DNA of 64,000 nt from Sporodiniella umbellata (Eukaryota; Mucoromycota; Mucoromycetes; Mucorales; Rhizopodaceae), in contig JAIXMR010000079.1 of assembly GCA_025677835.1 (NCBI GenBank), positions 1 to 64,000 of the forward strand, in the 5' to 3' direction. Below are positions 1-11,452 of the stretch, in pieces; within the stretch, counting starts at the first letter, position 1, and every line of letters starts with the position of its first letter. The notes beneath the pieces are model-generated. The model did not search any database and was not told the origin of the DNA. It saw only the letters and a list, made by a program, of their open reading frames with translations. The translations under genes were made by a program, and so were the position numbers.

Positions 1-598
1 AACATCCATTAGCCTTATACTGAAGGTTGCTTAAAAGTACTATTATGTTGGTAAGGGCAGCACTTTATTGTTTTGGTTTAAATTGTTGTTTTTCAAGTAA
101 ACTGTTGTATTGAAAATTAAGCTGTGTTTTTGTTGCAAGCTAAATATTTTTAATAAAGTAAATGATGCCTATTGGGAGACCGTTGATAACAGCCAAAAAA
201 CCACCAGGAAACACAAGTATCAGCATCGGTGTAGATACATATGCTTGTATTATAAAAGATCAATAATAAACACAAAAGTAGATTTAATATATGATTGATT
301 CAACTCGTTAATAAACCTTTTTTTCGTGGAGAGAAGGGGATCTTTTTTCTCAAAAGGTGTAACGCAAGTCGGTTTAGTTTTATCAGTCACCAGCAGCTGC
401 AAATAGAGTCTTACTGTTTTATGAGAAAAATAATAGAGTGTAGTGAAAGCCTAACAAGACGAGAAGTGGAAATACCGCCAGATATTGTGCAATCGGTATA
501 ACTCCGCATAGAGCATCTTGATTTTTGGCATATAAAAGTCAGCAGCAAAGTAAAGAATCTTTTTTTTTTTTTCAAAAAAAAAAATCTTTGAAATCACA
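1..598. other. Left-edge intergenic region
   Basis: AT-rich sequence upstream of MRI1 with paired T and A homopolymer runs near 560-585. Two short open frames at 110-298 and 295-501 have no recognisable domain and no splice partner, so they are not called as genes. The region presumably holds the MRI1 promoter; no clear TATA element is visible next to the start codon. Confidence 0.4.
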
Positions 599-1800
599 AT
601 GAGTAGTAAGACTAACATGCAAATGAGTTCTTTTTTTTTTCTTTTTTTTTCAACTTCTCATCGTTTACTTTAAACCTCAACTAAAAATTAGGCTCCAAGA
701 CTCTTGAGGCAATCCGATACGAACGGGGCAGTCTTTCAATTCTTGACCAACTTGTTTTACCTCATGAAACAATTTTCGAGTCTGTTCTGAGCGTGCAAAA
801 CGGGCATGCAGCTATAAAAACTATGAAAACCCGTGGTGCACCTGCTATTGCTATAGTAGCTGCTCTTTCTTTGGCTGTAGACGTTTATTCTCGCTTCAAT
901 AACGGTGAGTTCAAGACTGTAGATCAAGTAGCTGATTTTTTGAACCAATCACTTGAATATCTTAAGACTTCAAGACCTACAGCAGTCAATCTTTTCGATG
1001 CTGCTAACAAATTGGGTGTACTTATTAATGACAGCACTGCTAGCACTCCTGGGGAACTTGTTGAAGCTTACCTCCAAGCAGCGGAGAAAATGCTTGTAGA
1101 CGATGTGGAAGATAACAAAAACATTGGCAGATTCGGTGCGCAGTTTATTCAGAAAAACGCTAGAGACGTCAGTAATTTGGCTGTTTTGACACATTGTAAC
1201 ACAGGGAGTTTGGCTACTGCAGGTTGGGGAACGGCCTTGGGTATTATTCGTGAATTGAATCAGAAGGGCAATTTAAAACACACATTTTGTACAGAGACAA
1301 GGCCTTATAACCAGGGGTCTCGTTTGACAGCATACGAGTTAGTTTATGAAGACATTCCCGCCACATTGATTTGTGACAATATGGTATCCGCATTACTCAA
1401 GCAAAATCCCGAGGTACAGGCCATTGTTGTAGGCGCTGACCGTGTAGCTGCTAATGGAGATACAGCCAACAAGATCGGTACTTATCAGCTGGCCATCGCA
1501 GCTAAGCATCATGGCATTCTTTTTATCGTTGCAGCACCTTCTACTTCTATTGATCTTAGTACTAAGAGCGGTCAACAAATCGAAATTGAACAGCGCCCCA
1601 AGGAAGAGCTGGTTACTGTTTCAGGTGTTCGCGTTCAAGATAATGAGCCCACCACTATTCGCACTGCTGCTGAGGGAATTAATGTATGGAATCCCAGTTT
1701 TGACGTTACACCAGCTGAGCTTATCTCTGCTATTGTTACTGAGAAAGGCGTAGTTGAGAACCAGAACGGTTTTGATATGGCCTCGTTTTTGAAGCAATAA
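599..1800 (+). CDS. MRI1: Methylthioribose-1-phosphate isomerase (MRI1)
   Basis: Converts 5-methylthioribose-1-phosphate to methylthioribulose-1-phosphate in the methionine salvage pathway; cytosolic. The second exon (692-1800) carries the aIF-2B/MtnA family hallmarks: [16 protein letters not shown] near residue 50, [15 protein letters not shown] near 205, and [20 protein letters not shown] near 250 with the catalytic Asp. The start is supplied by a 7-nt first exon, ATGAGTA at 599-605, followed by a GTAAG donor. The intron (606-691) ends in TTAG, and joining gives [16 protein letters not shown], the expected family N-terminus. The joined frame is 372 codons, 371 aa, usual for eukaryotic MRI1. 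It belongs to the eIF2B alpha-like superfamily, but the RGAP and GADR contexts favour MRI1 over eIF2B subunits. Identity is secure; the tiny first exon is inferred from phase and homology. Confidence 0.94.
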
Positions 1801-2535
1801 ACATCTCTTTTTTTTTTATATACATTTATAATGTTTTTAAAAGTCCTCACAACAACCAGGAAAACGAGGGCGAAATTTTTTAGTGCTACACTTTATCTTT
1901 GAAGCTATTCTGTTTTTTATTGGTCATTTACTTTTGCGATGTAAAACCTTAGTAAAGCTCACAAAATGAGGCAGAATATATTAGGTATGCAAGATATTAA
2001 AAAAGTGTGAAAGGCAAGGTAGAAATTACCAAAAGAAAATATTCGTTCACTTGAAAGTGTTGCCTTTTTGACATCATCTTCTATTACAAATATTTATATT
2101 TATATAGAATTTGGAGCTTTGATAAAAGTAATTTGAGTATAAGCGATAGTGTTAAATTCAAGGCTATAATTTGAAGTGTTTATATGTCTCAAATATATAA
2201 AAACAGACAAAAAGAAAGCAAAAGGCGATTTTTTGTATAAGACCACTATTTGTCTCGAGACATTGCCCGCTTTCTATCATGAGCGTACTATCTTTTTCTA
2301 GCCTATTTGGTATGATAGTTGACATATCAAAAAAGAATTTTACACGCAAGCTTTTGTACATAACACTGAAAAGAGCTATTCTAACTACAAACGCTGGGGA
2401 GTTGTCAGTAGAAGAAATTTTGTAGTCATATTCAATAGCAAAAGTAAATATAAATAACAAGTAGCTTTTAGCTCTTTTGTTATTTGTTCATACAAAACTG
2501 CTTATTTTTTTTTTTGAGGAAAGGATATTTATGTT
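1801..2535. other. Intergenic MRI1-SPO11
   Basis: About 735 bases of AT-rich sequence between two genes on the same strand. It should contain the MRI1 3' end and the SPO11 promoter. I see no open frame with family resemblance on either strand. Confidence 0.5.
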
Positions 2536-4282
2536 ATGTCCACTCTAGACTGGCTTAATGATAGTTCTCAAGATACCATACCCAACTCTACTGTTCATCA
2601 AACGCGAGAGAGGGTAATGAAGGAAATTGAATGTTCTTTATTAGAAGTCGCCAGGTCTTTATTGTCCAAAAACCCAGTTAGATTGCCCGTCAGCTCAAGC
2701 AGTAGATCAAAAAAGTAAGTTAATTTAAAACGAGGTATGCAAATTCGGTTTTTTCTTTTAAAAAAAAAAGGCAACAACAAAGAATATCAATTAGTCGCCC
2801 AACGAGAACAGTTCGATTACCAGGGAAGAGATCAGCTAAGGCACTTGGTATACATAAGGAAACAATAGCTAGCGATACATACAATTCAATCTTTATAGCT
2901 CGTTATCTATCTGTACTGAGAATGATATACGAAGCTTTGGCTTATAAAGTAGTAGTGACTAAGCGTGACATGTTTTATAGAGACGTGGAGTTATTTACTA
3001 CGCAGAAAGTAGTGGATAGGGTAAGTTATCATCTCTTGTTGTTTAAAAGCATTTAAAAAAAGTGTCATAGATAGTAGATAATGTTTCATACTATTATAAT
3101 GTGCCAAGATCCAGTCTCAATGTTGTATGTTACAATATACTTGCGCATGTGTCTATACTAAAATTTTGAGCCAGAGTGCTTCTTCTAAAGGGCTTATATT
3201 TGGCCCTATTCTGCTTCAATTGAAAAATGGTAAACTGATGAATTGTATGACGTCTATTAGCTCTTTGGATTCCCATGATGAGCAGGTAGCCTATTTTTAA
3301 TATTACACACTGTTAAAGTTTCTTATACATAAAATAAAACGCAGGGTTTATTGATACCACCTATTAATCAAGTATCGAGAATATATTGTAAAGCAAAATT
3401 TATGCTTATAGTTGAAAAAGAGGTAGCTTTTTGATATTTTTAGGAAAATATAACAAAATAGGACTTGATGCTACCCCTTTCAGAATAAATAGGCTACTTT
3501 TCGGCATTTAGTATCTGTGGGATATTGTCAAAGCTCTTTAGAAAGCTGCATTATGGTCACTGTAAGAAAGACGCTTATTTTGAACTTGTCTTTTTTCGAG
3601 CCCTTCTCCTTTTTTTTTTCAGGGAAAAGGGTACCCAGATCTGTCTACTCGACACTTTGTAAAAAGATTCTCTAAAGAATACAGTCATTTACCTATTTTT
3701 GCGTTAATGGATAACGATCCTCATGGTCTGGATATCTATGCCACATACAAATGGGGAGCCAGGGTTTGATCTAATTAAAAACAAAAAGCTGATGACTAAT
3801 AGGACAGGCATTTGCTTTTGATGTAATCAATCTAGCAGTCCAAAGCATAAAGCTCATAGGGATTAGTTGCCGAGACAGGATACAGTAAATGTCAAGAGTA
3901 TTTGTTTATTAAGGCTCGTAATGCTTTTTTTTTATATAGATTTAGTATTCCTGAAACGTACTATATTCCGCTTACACGAAGGGACAGATCAAAGTGCTTA
4001 AGTATGGTCAAGATATGTAGTATTCATGAGACTCCTGGATCTAGTCAAATGAGAAACCGAGGTTGGGAAGACAGCGACTATCAAGTAACTACACAAGATC
4101 ATCGACTTTATGTGTAGGGAAACTTGTATCATTATAGCTGATGATTCATAACCTTTGCTTTTAGAAATGAAATTTTTGAGTTGCTAAGAACCAATTATAA
4201 ATGCGAATTGCAATCTCTTTATTCTGCAAGTCCTTATGGTTTATGCCAATTTCTTAACAAGAAGCTGTTGAAATATATTTAA
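2536..4282 (+). CDS. SPO11: Meiotic recombination protein SPO11 (topoisomerase VI A-like)
   Basis: Makes the programmed double-strand breaks that start meiotic recombination, via a tyrosyl-DNA transesterification. Ten exons fit GT-AG rules and close in phase: 2536-2714, 2795-3020, 3071-3124, 3175-3285, 3345-3422, 3493-3561, 3623-3763, 3808-3884, 3940-4113, 4165-4282, for 408 aa. The winged-helix part has TKRDMFYRDVELF, whose last Tyr (about residue 121) matches the catalytic tyrosine of yeast and human SPO11. The Toprim part shows LIPPINQVSR, LIVEKE (metal-binding Glu), MVTGKGYPDLSTR and MDNDPHGLD (Asp-x-Asp). All key residues are present, so it looks functional. No stop or frameshift is needed. 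The penultimate exon (HETPGSSQ region) is the least conserved and least certain. EMC3 follows only about 70 bases downstream on the same strand. Confidence 0.92.
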
Positions 4283-4353
4283 AGCACCGTTATATGTTTT
4301 TTTTTTTTTTTTATTTCTTTTGTTCTCTTTTTTAAACAAGAATAAAGTATAAC

Positions 4354-5262
4354 ATGGCTGATGCGTAAGTGTTCCTACCCTCATACGTTTTCTGTCGTGT
4401 GTATTAAAACAAAAGGGCATCTTTTTGAAATAGACAGCGTATGATTTTAGATCCAGGTAAGGATGATTTGGTCATCCAGAGTCCTTTTCTGACCAGCGTT
4501 TTCTGAGCAGCCATTCGAGACTGGGTTCTTATTCCTGTGATGGTGGTCATGGTTTTGGTGGGCATACTGCGTCACCATATTACTATGCTTATTACAGGAG
4601 TTCCAAAGACACCTCAACCAAAAGCAATTAGAGAATCGTAAACCGAAAAAAAAAAAAAAGCTGAATGTCTCTCATCTAAACACCCTTTTTTTTTTTTTTT
4701 TTGTATATAGAAAAGCACTTTTGCGAGCCATGCGATTGAGAACACTTGGAAATATGATTCCTCAACATGCTTTTATTGCTCGCAAAACATTTTTAGCTGA
4801 AGCGTTTGAAAAAGGAGAATATCTAAAGAAAAGTCCTCAGATCAACCAAGACAATGGAACACCCCCTAACCCGATGACAGATCCAGATATGATGGAAGGC
4901 ATGATGGACGGTTTAAAAAAGCAAATGACTAATATGGTGCCCCAAATGATTATTATGGGATGGATTAACTTCTTCTTTCAAGGATTCGTTGTTAGTAAGT
5001 AAAGCAGACATGAGCTGTGTGAAAGTAGAGTGCGGTTAACAAAAGGTATGATAGTCAAGCTTCCTTTTCCATTAACTCCTCGTTTCAAGTCCATGTTACA
5101 AAGTGGGGTAGATACACGCGATATGGATGTATCTTGGGTATCCTCACTTTCTTGGTATTTCCTTAATTTGTTTGGTTTGGGCAGTGTTTTTTCACTTATT
5201 TTGGGTGATAATAATGGTATTTGAAACAAAACAAAACCAAAAAAAAACCAAAAGTAACAACT

Positions 5263-5299
<37 letters not shown>

Positions 5300-5559
5300 C
5301 TGCAGGTGTTGATATGACAGCCATGAGCGCCATGCCTGGCCTAATGCCCGGTGCAGCACAACCAGGTCAACCTCAGGATTTTAACAAACTCTTTTTGGCT
5401 GAGAAAGAAAATGTAATGATTACACCCCACGTATGGGATTTAGATAATGTAGAAGAGAGATTATTGAAAAAGTATGGTAAATCAGTACATAAAATAGCAA
5501 CAAGTCACCATGAGCTTTCTACAGACAAGCCAAAAAAAAACTTTAATAAACGTCGATGA
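4354..5559 (+). CDS. EMC3: ER membrane protein complex subunit 3 (EMC3)
   Basis: Core EMC insertase subunit of the YidC/Oxa1/Get1 superfamily, which inserts tail-anchored and some multispanning proteins into the ER membrane. Six exons (4354-4364, 4434-4456, 4511-4637, 4711-4994, 5055-5216, 5300-5559) join to 288 aa. The first membrane helix is [19 protein letters not shown] after ILDPAIRD. Family signatures follow: [18 protein letters not shown] in the cytosolic part, [48 protein letters not shown] and SLILGDN. The C-terminus has [15 protein letters not shown]. The 11-nt first exon and 23-nt second exon are unusually small. The last intron ends in an uninterrupted run of 33 T before AG. Confidence 0.94.
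5217..5299 (+). other. EMC3 last intron with T33 tract
   Basis: The intron starts GTATTTG and its polypyrimidine tract is a pure T run (5265-5297) directly before the AG acceptor. It is the clearest example of the poly(T) intron ends seen in many genes here. Confidence 0.8.
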
Positions 5560-5631
5560 ACTGTTTTCTATTCCCCTCCCTTCTATTTTTTTTTTTTTTA
5601 TGTGCTTGAGTGTATATATTTATATATTGTT

Positions 5632-7023
5632 CTATTGTTTGGAAGGTGCAAAACCTACTCGAGCATTTTCAAAATCATATACAGAGTAATAACTTCGTAA
5701 GAAGGTATCACCTAAGATAGCCAAGGGTGTCTCAGCTTCAGCAATGCCCGAAAAGCACATGTCGTTGAGAGAGTTGATAACGTTTGAGGTACGTGCACGT
5801 ACAAGGTCTTTGATAAGAATAGGAAGTTCATGATCACCCAATTTGAACGTGATAAAATCCTTGTTATCTGAATCAGCAAGACTACAGGGCATGCGCCAAC
5901 CATAAAGAAAGTTATATTTGGCTTGAGGGATCGATGCATGAATTTCTTTGGACATGGCTGTGGGCAGAATAATTAAAGTGGTACCGGTATCAACAATGGC
6001 TGGCATACTCTTTCCTCCCATTACATCCTTGTTATTCACCTTGATAGCCTTCATATCCACCTGCCAGTATTTCTTTTCAGTCACAGGTACAAATTTAAGC
6101 TCCCCTTTATAATATTGAGGATTCACATCACCAAAAACCTACATAGGAATAGTCAGCGATACAGTCCAAAAAAAAAAAAAAAGTAAAGAGGGGATATACG
6201 TCGTTTACTTACAATCTCTCCTTTACCACCATGCTTTGTTTTTCCTAAATGAAAGCTTACAATTGGATTTTTGATTTCACCCGACAGATGCAAATCCTGT
6301 ACAATAGATCTTTGAACGCCTGTATAGGCTAAAGAAGGAAAGGCCAAGCCAAAGATACCATCAAGAAAACGATCCTGCGCCAATTCAGGCGTTTCGGAAG
6401 AGACCAGACCTACTAGTTGATTGTTTTGTTTGTATTCACCCAAATGGACTGTATCATGCGCTGTGTATCCTTTGACACTTGAACCGTCGCCATATTGTAA
6501 CATCCAGGTTTTATTTGTCACCAGTTGAAAAGTAGATGATTTTGAAGGTTCAAAACGAGCATGGTTACCACATGTCTGCAAACACATGGATGAAGGAACC
6601 CAGATATCAGAGCTGCCTGTATCAAAGTCCATACTAAAGTATTGAGGAGGTGTCCCGATTGCTATTTTGCCCACATACTTTTACAAAAGAAAGTTAAAAC
6701 AAAACAGGCAACACTAATAAAGAAAGGCACTCTATGTTACCTCGACATCAACATAAGCACTTTGCAGGTCGATACCTGATACAGCGGTATTTATTCTTGA
6801 ATCCAATGTCTGATCGATAATACCGTACTTTCCAAGTGCGCGTCTAACTCTTTTTAATGTACTCATTGCTGTACTCTGAGTTTTCTGTAGTTCCACACTA
6901 AGAAAACAGATCAACAAAAAAAGTTTTTTTTTATTATTATTATTTCTTGACTTACTTTAGCAATTGTGCACAGACAAAAGCGGCTTCACACAATAAAAAT
7001 GCAAGCACTAAACTTCTTTTCAT
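5632..7023 (-). CDS. Secreted aspartyl protease, family A1 (rhizopuspepsin-like)
   Basis: Pepsin-family endopeptidase, probably secreted or vacuolar. Exons on the minus strand 7023-6956, 6897-6741, 6677-6213 and 6138-5632 join to 398 aa, the usual size of zygomycete pepsins. The N-terminus [20 protein letters not shown] is a signal peptide. A basic propeptide ([12 protein letters not shown]) follows, then the mature enzyme from about residue 75. Both catalytic aspartates are visible: [14 protein letters not shown] in the first lobe and [13 protein letters not shown] in the second. The flap has [12 protein letters not shown] and the C-terminus [16 protein letters not shown]. One cysteine pair ([11 protein letters not shown]) follows the first active site as in rhizopuspepsin. 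It could be a vacuolar saccharopepsin-type enzyme, but no targeting signal separates these options. Confidence 0.93.
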
Positions 7024-7317
7024 TTGAATTGAATCCAAAAAAAAAAAAAAAGAAAGGAAAAGAGATTGATAGAGTAGAGTCAATCCTTTTCAGCACATTA
7101 TATATAATTTTAAATATAAAACCAAAATAAAAAAAAAACAGTTTTAATAGTTGAAACATGAATCTTTTAAGGTGTTTTTACAGACTTAAAAGTTTAAAAA
7201 AAAAAAAATTCGAGTTAAATGTTTTATTAATTATAGTTATTATTTGATAGTTACATGAAAAAAAAAAGCCAAGGGGAGGGGGGGGGAGGGGGTGATGAGT
7301 TTTTTTTTTTTTTTTTG

Positions 7318-9020
7318 TTAGTGTTCTTCACCATCTTTTTCCAAAGTGATAGTTTCGATACGATTTGCTTTATCAGCCATGGCACCTTCCAAAACCTCAA
7401 GCGGTAATGTTTTACGAGGATTGTGCTGAAAGACGATATCCATTTCTTCTAGAGTATAGCCTTTTGTTTCTGGGTAAGCCCAATAGACATGAAGACACAT
7501 TAAAAAGTTGAAGGCGGCAAAGAGAAGGTAAAGACCATAATGAATACGTTGCATGAGCAAAGGGACGACAAAGTTCAAAATCCAGTTAAAAAGCCAGTTT
7601 GAAGCTGTAGAGAGAGAGACAGCCATGGCTCTGACACGCAAAGGATATATTTCGGCAGGATAGACCCAGCCAAGGGGTCCCCAAGAGGTAGCAAAGGTAG
7701 CGACAAAAAGATAGATACAGGCTACAACACCATTGGCGTGTGTTTTTGAGTCGATACGGACGTACCATTTATCGTCCTTTGGGTCCAGATACCATGGGTT
7801 GACTGCGAGAATAGCGCCTACAGCCCAGAGAAAGATAGACATCACCAGGGCACCTACGATCAAGGTAGGTCGGCGACCCCAGCGATCCACAAATAGAATA
7901 GCGGGGACGGTCATGACTACGTTAACTACATAGGAGATACCGGAAGAAAGCATGGTGGCCTCTTGTGAGTTTCCGATGCCTGCCTGTTCAAATAACAAGA
8001 CTGCATAGAACATGATGATGTTCATGCCTGTCAGTTGTTGCCAGATCTGAAGACATACACCAAGGAAAACACGGTAGCTCATACCCGGTTTGAGAAGATC
8101 CGCATAGCGATGTGAGGCCACCTCATTATCGAAATGGATCGTTGCTCGGATCTCTTCCATCTCCAGCAACACGTTGGGATGGCTGGGATCTCCTTGACCA
8201 TGAATATCGGCCAATACCTTCAAAGCTTCTTCCATACGGCCTTTATCTGCTAACCAACGAGGAGAAAATGGAAGGAACCCCATGCCACAGACTAGAATCA
8301 CAGCAGGCACGCCCTGGACAGCCCATGGAATACGAAAGGCGGCTGTGCTGTTGATGTATTGGCAACCATATTGAATCCAAAAACTAAAGCAGAGTGAAAC
8401 CAAAAGGGTTATGAACGATAGAGGATGCCTTTTTTTTTTTTTTTTTTTTTTTTACTTACGAAAGAAAGATACCCCAGGTAATACTCCATTGTTGGACAGA
8501 GACAATACGACCTCGAATGTTCTTAGGGGCTATTTCGGATTGATAGAGTGGTACCACCATTGAAGTGACACCTACCGATAATCCATTGAGTACACGACCC
8601 ACGCAAAGCATGGGAACACCATTGGATGCCGCCTGGAGTATAGAACCCAAAATGAAAACTATAGAGGCCCCTATCAATGTATATTTACGAGAATATCGAT
8701 CCGAGGGATATCCAGCTACCAAAGCACCCACAAAACAACCAGCGGATAAAGCACCATTGATACCTCCTTGAAGTAAAGAGTCGGGATAATTAAAATATTC
8801 ACGATACCTTTATATTGACTCTTTAAAAAAAAAAACTGGAATGTCTTTTTTGTTTTCTTACTGTTTCGTACCAATCACACCTGAATTTGATCCAATATCA
8901 AATCCAAACATGATACCAGCTAATGCAGCAAAAGCGCCAATGAACTATAAAATATCAGATCAAACAAACTCAATTGGATCTTACATAAACATTGGATGTA
9001 ACTCTTGATGTAATACTCAT
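7318..9020 (-). CDS. MFS sugar transporter (hexose transporter family)
   Basis: Twelve-helix major facilitator of the sugar porter family, probably proton-coupled monosaccharide uptake at the plasma membrane. Four exons (9020-8985, 8944-8862, 8807-8460, 8383-7318) give 510 aa. Signatures in order: GIMFGFDIGSNSGVIG in helix 1, GYPSDRYSRKYTL between helices 2 and 3, PFSPRWLADKGR before the central loop (usually PESPRWL, here Phe for Glu), QQLTGMNIIMFYA in helix 7, VDRWGRRPTL between helices 8 and 9, and PETKGYTLEEMD at the C-terminus. The substrate cannot be told from sequence. The third intron contains about 23 consecutive T. Confidence 0.92.
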
Positions 9021-9796
9021 AGACACAAACTGAACTTGTTTATATTAGTGAAAAGCAAAAAGAGAAAACAACAACAATAAAAAGGGATTAAATTAATAAA
9101 AAAAAAGGCATAAAGCCACAAAAGAAAAAAAAATAAAAAAAAAAAAAAAAAAGGGGGAGAAGCAAAGTGCTTTTATATGATTGTCAATGAATAGCCTTAT
9201 TTCTTAAAACGGCACTATTTAGCTTTATTATTATTTTTTTTTTTTTTTTTGGCTGTCATTTATCATATGATTCAAGGCTGTATTTTTGTCCCGTTTTCTC
9301 TCTCTCTCTCTCTCTCTTTTTCCCTACAAGGGAAAAAGGTTGAATTGACTCTTTGCCAGCTGGGACCAACTCAATTTCAGCCGACCACAAGCTTAAGTAA
9401 TCAAGGTTTTAAAGACAATCATGGAAAAGGGAGGGGGCAGTGTTTTAGAGATATTTCTATATACATAGAAAGAAATAAATACACAGAGAAAACAGTGAAC
9501 TATTAAGCTTGTTTTTCATTTTTATTTTCATTTTTTTTTTTTTAAACATCAAAATTGAAATGAACAACGTCCTGTTGGAAGATCAAAACAATCACAATAA
9601 GAGAAAATGGTCAATGTAACACTAAAGGTTTACCGGATGATTAGGTATAAATCAAATTAAATTATTTAATCCAGCTCTCTATTTTCGTTATCAATTGAAA
9701 GAAAAGAAACATGACTCCAAAGAAGAGAGTTTCTTTTTCAGCTTTTATTGAATGAGTACTTGTATAGAATTTGGTCGGTTTGTACACCTATGAATG

Positions 9797-9832
9797 TGTG
9801 TATGTGTGTATGTGTGTGTGTGTGTGTGTGTG
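9797..9832. repeat. TG microsatellite
   Basis: Alternating TG (with TATG interruptions) on the plus strand, intergenic. Confidence 0.85.
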
Positions 9833-10472
9833 GGTATCATGCCTGTGCCATGTTTGCCTGTTTTTAGAAAATACAGCGTGTGTATGTGTTGAACAAAAAG
9901 TTGGACTGCTCTTTTTGTTTTTGGTCAAAATAACCTCTTTTGAAAGTCAGTTCAGCCATTGGTTTCTTATGACTGTTTTAGACTACATACTCTCACCAGC
10001 ATCGAGTCTTTTTTTAGACTTTAATAGCAGTATTGAATACCAAAAATGAGCAAGCTTTGGTTGACATTACCACGACTTTCTTTTACTACTTGCTGTTCTC
10101 TAGTGTGTCTGCAGATTTTTTTTTTTTTTTTTTCATCCAAAGCCTATAGAAAGTGTTTGCATTGACCATTAAGAATATGCTTTTTTTTTTTTTCACACAC
10201 ACACACACACAGTTATTGAAGCAGGATGGATTTAGAATTGTTTTAACCTTTTTCAAAAAAAAAAAAAAAAAAACGAATGGAATAAAACCAATCCATCCCT
10301 TTTTTTTTATACTTTACCCTACCTGAGTGAGCTGATTGTCCTTTTGGAAAAGGCAAAATATGAGTTTGGTTGGCTGTGATGTGACGCATGAGAAGAGGTT
10401 AAAATCTTATGCAGACACGATCCAGAAGATAGCCAAAGAGAAACAGGGTGACATCATCCATGGGGGGGAGAG

Positions 10473-10480
10473 TATATAAA
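10473..10480 (+). promoter_or_regulatory. TATA box of the 80-aa gene
   Basis: A TATATAAA octamer lies 44 bases before the ATG at 10525, just after a G7 run. It is one of the clearest TATA elements in the window and suggests a regulated or strongly expressed gene. Confidence 0.6.
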
Positions 10481-10524
10481 CACCATGCGAATGTCCGCTC
10501 TTTCTTTTCTACCAAACAAACAAA

Positions 10525-10767
10525 ATGAACCCCAAAGACGAAAAGCCACGACCCGACCTACAATCGAGTATGCTTGAGCAGGAAGAGATTGAAAAGATAA
10601 AGAATGCTACCCACAATCATATATTTGATAAATCCATGGGCATGCAGAGAAGAAAGAGCTGGATGGACAGCGTTAGGCACGGTATTGCTGATATGCACTC
10701 GAGGGATCCGGACCGATTTGGTTCAGTAACTTCAAAATTTGATGACAACTTTGGCAATGCTTTATAA
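10525..10767 (+). CDS. Small hydrophilic protein, 80 aa, unknown function
   Basis: An intronless frame of 80 codons starting MNPKDEKPRPDLQSS. I do not recognise a family. It is highly charged, has no signal peptide or membrane segment, and has a predicted helical middle (EQEEIEKIKNATHNHIFDKS) followed by a basic stretch with a possible kinase site (QRRKSWMDS, RRxS). Support for it being a real gene: a good TATA box 44 bases upstream, an A-rich leader directly before the ATG, balanced codon use unlike the surrounding low-complexity sequence, and isolation from other genes. It could be a stress- or stage-induced small protein, but nothing in the sequence proves that. Confidence 0.6.
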   Translation: MNPKDEKPRPDLQSSMLEQEEIEKIKNATHNHIFDKSMGMQRRKSWMDSVRHGIADMHSRDPDRFGSVTSKFDDNFGNAL

Positions 10768-10991
10768 AATAAATCGTTTATTGATATAAATAAATACATA
10801 AAAAAAAAAAAACACGGTTTACCTAAAAAGAAGTAAGTAATTTTGTTAGGGAGAGATAGAGAGAGAGAGAAAACCGAGTTCAGGGTAGTCAATTTAAATC
10901 CTGGAAACCACGGAAAAAGAAAAAAAGAGCAGAAATCAAGGGAAAAGTCTCCTCACCTAAGGTTTAGAGTCTCATATTGATTCGTTTCTTC

Positions 10992-11452
10992 ATGATCTCC
11001 CCACCCGTCAACGGTAGTATTAAAAGCTCTGCCAATCCTCAAAGAACTCAAGGAAACGCGTTACTAAAAACACAGGTGTCTCTAGATGTGGGCCTCACGT
11101 CATAGAATGGATATAACTAATGTCTCATCCTTATGGTTTTCTCTCTCTCTTGGGTTACATGACTTACTTTACCTGCGACTTGAATAAATAAGATCATTTG
11201 CTTTGCAGCGCATGGTATTATTGATAAAAGAGAACGCTAGAAGAAAAGGTGAGTTTACTGTAAGGCAATACAAAGTTGTTTTTTTTTTCGAGCTTCAGTA
11301 AGCGATGAAAGTACTATCTTCATAATATTCAGAAGCAGAACTGACGAATTTGACTTTTTGATTTCATCCTTCTCGAAAAAAAAAAAAAAAAAGAGGAAAG
11401 CTAATTACCTTTTCCAAAACATTTTGTTCAGTTAAAGAAATCAAGTCTAAGA
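10992..11452 (+). CDS. Possible small spliced gene, unknown
   Basis: A tentative gene. ATG at 10992 opens a 28-codon exon to a CAG/GTGTCT donor (10992-11075). An acceptor TTTGCAG at 11208 starts a 40-nt exon (11209-11248, RMVLLIKENARRK) with a GTGAGT donor. A third exon from 11299 reads VSDESTIFIIFRSRTDEFDF before running into an A17 tract. Phases close across both introns, which is mild support. I recognise no family, and the frame ends in lysine-rich low-complexity sequence. It may be a small gene, a fragment, or chance. Confidence 0.25.

Larger units (their letters stand above)
9021..10524. other. Intergenic region rich in simple repeats
   Basis: A divergent promoter region between the transporter and the 80-aa gene. 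It has a CT repeat near 9298-9318, a TG repeat near 9797-9832, several T or A runs of 10-20 and a CA repeat near 10195-10211. Open frames at 9249 and 9771 arise from the repeats and show no domain. Confidence 0.6.

Noticed and set aside
9771..10049. A 92-codon frame rich in Cys and Val
   Set aside because: It is the translation of a TG microsatellite and flanking AT sequence, without domain or splice context.
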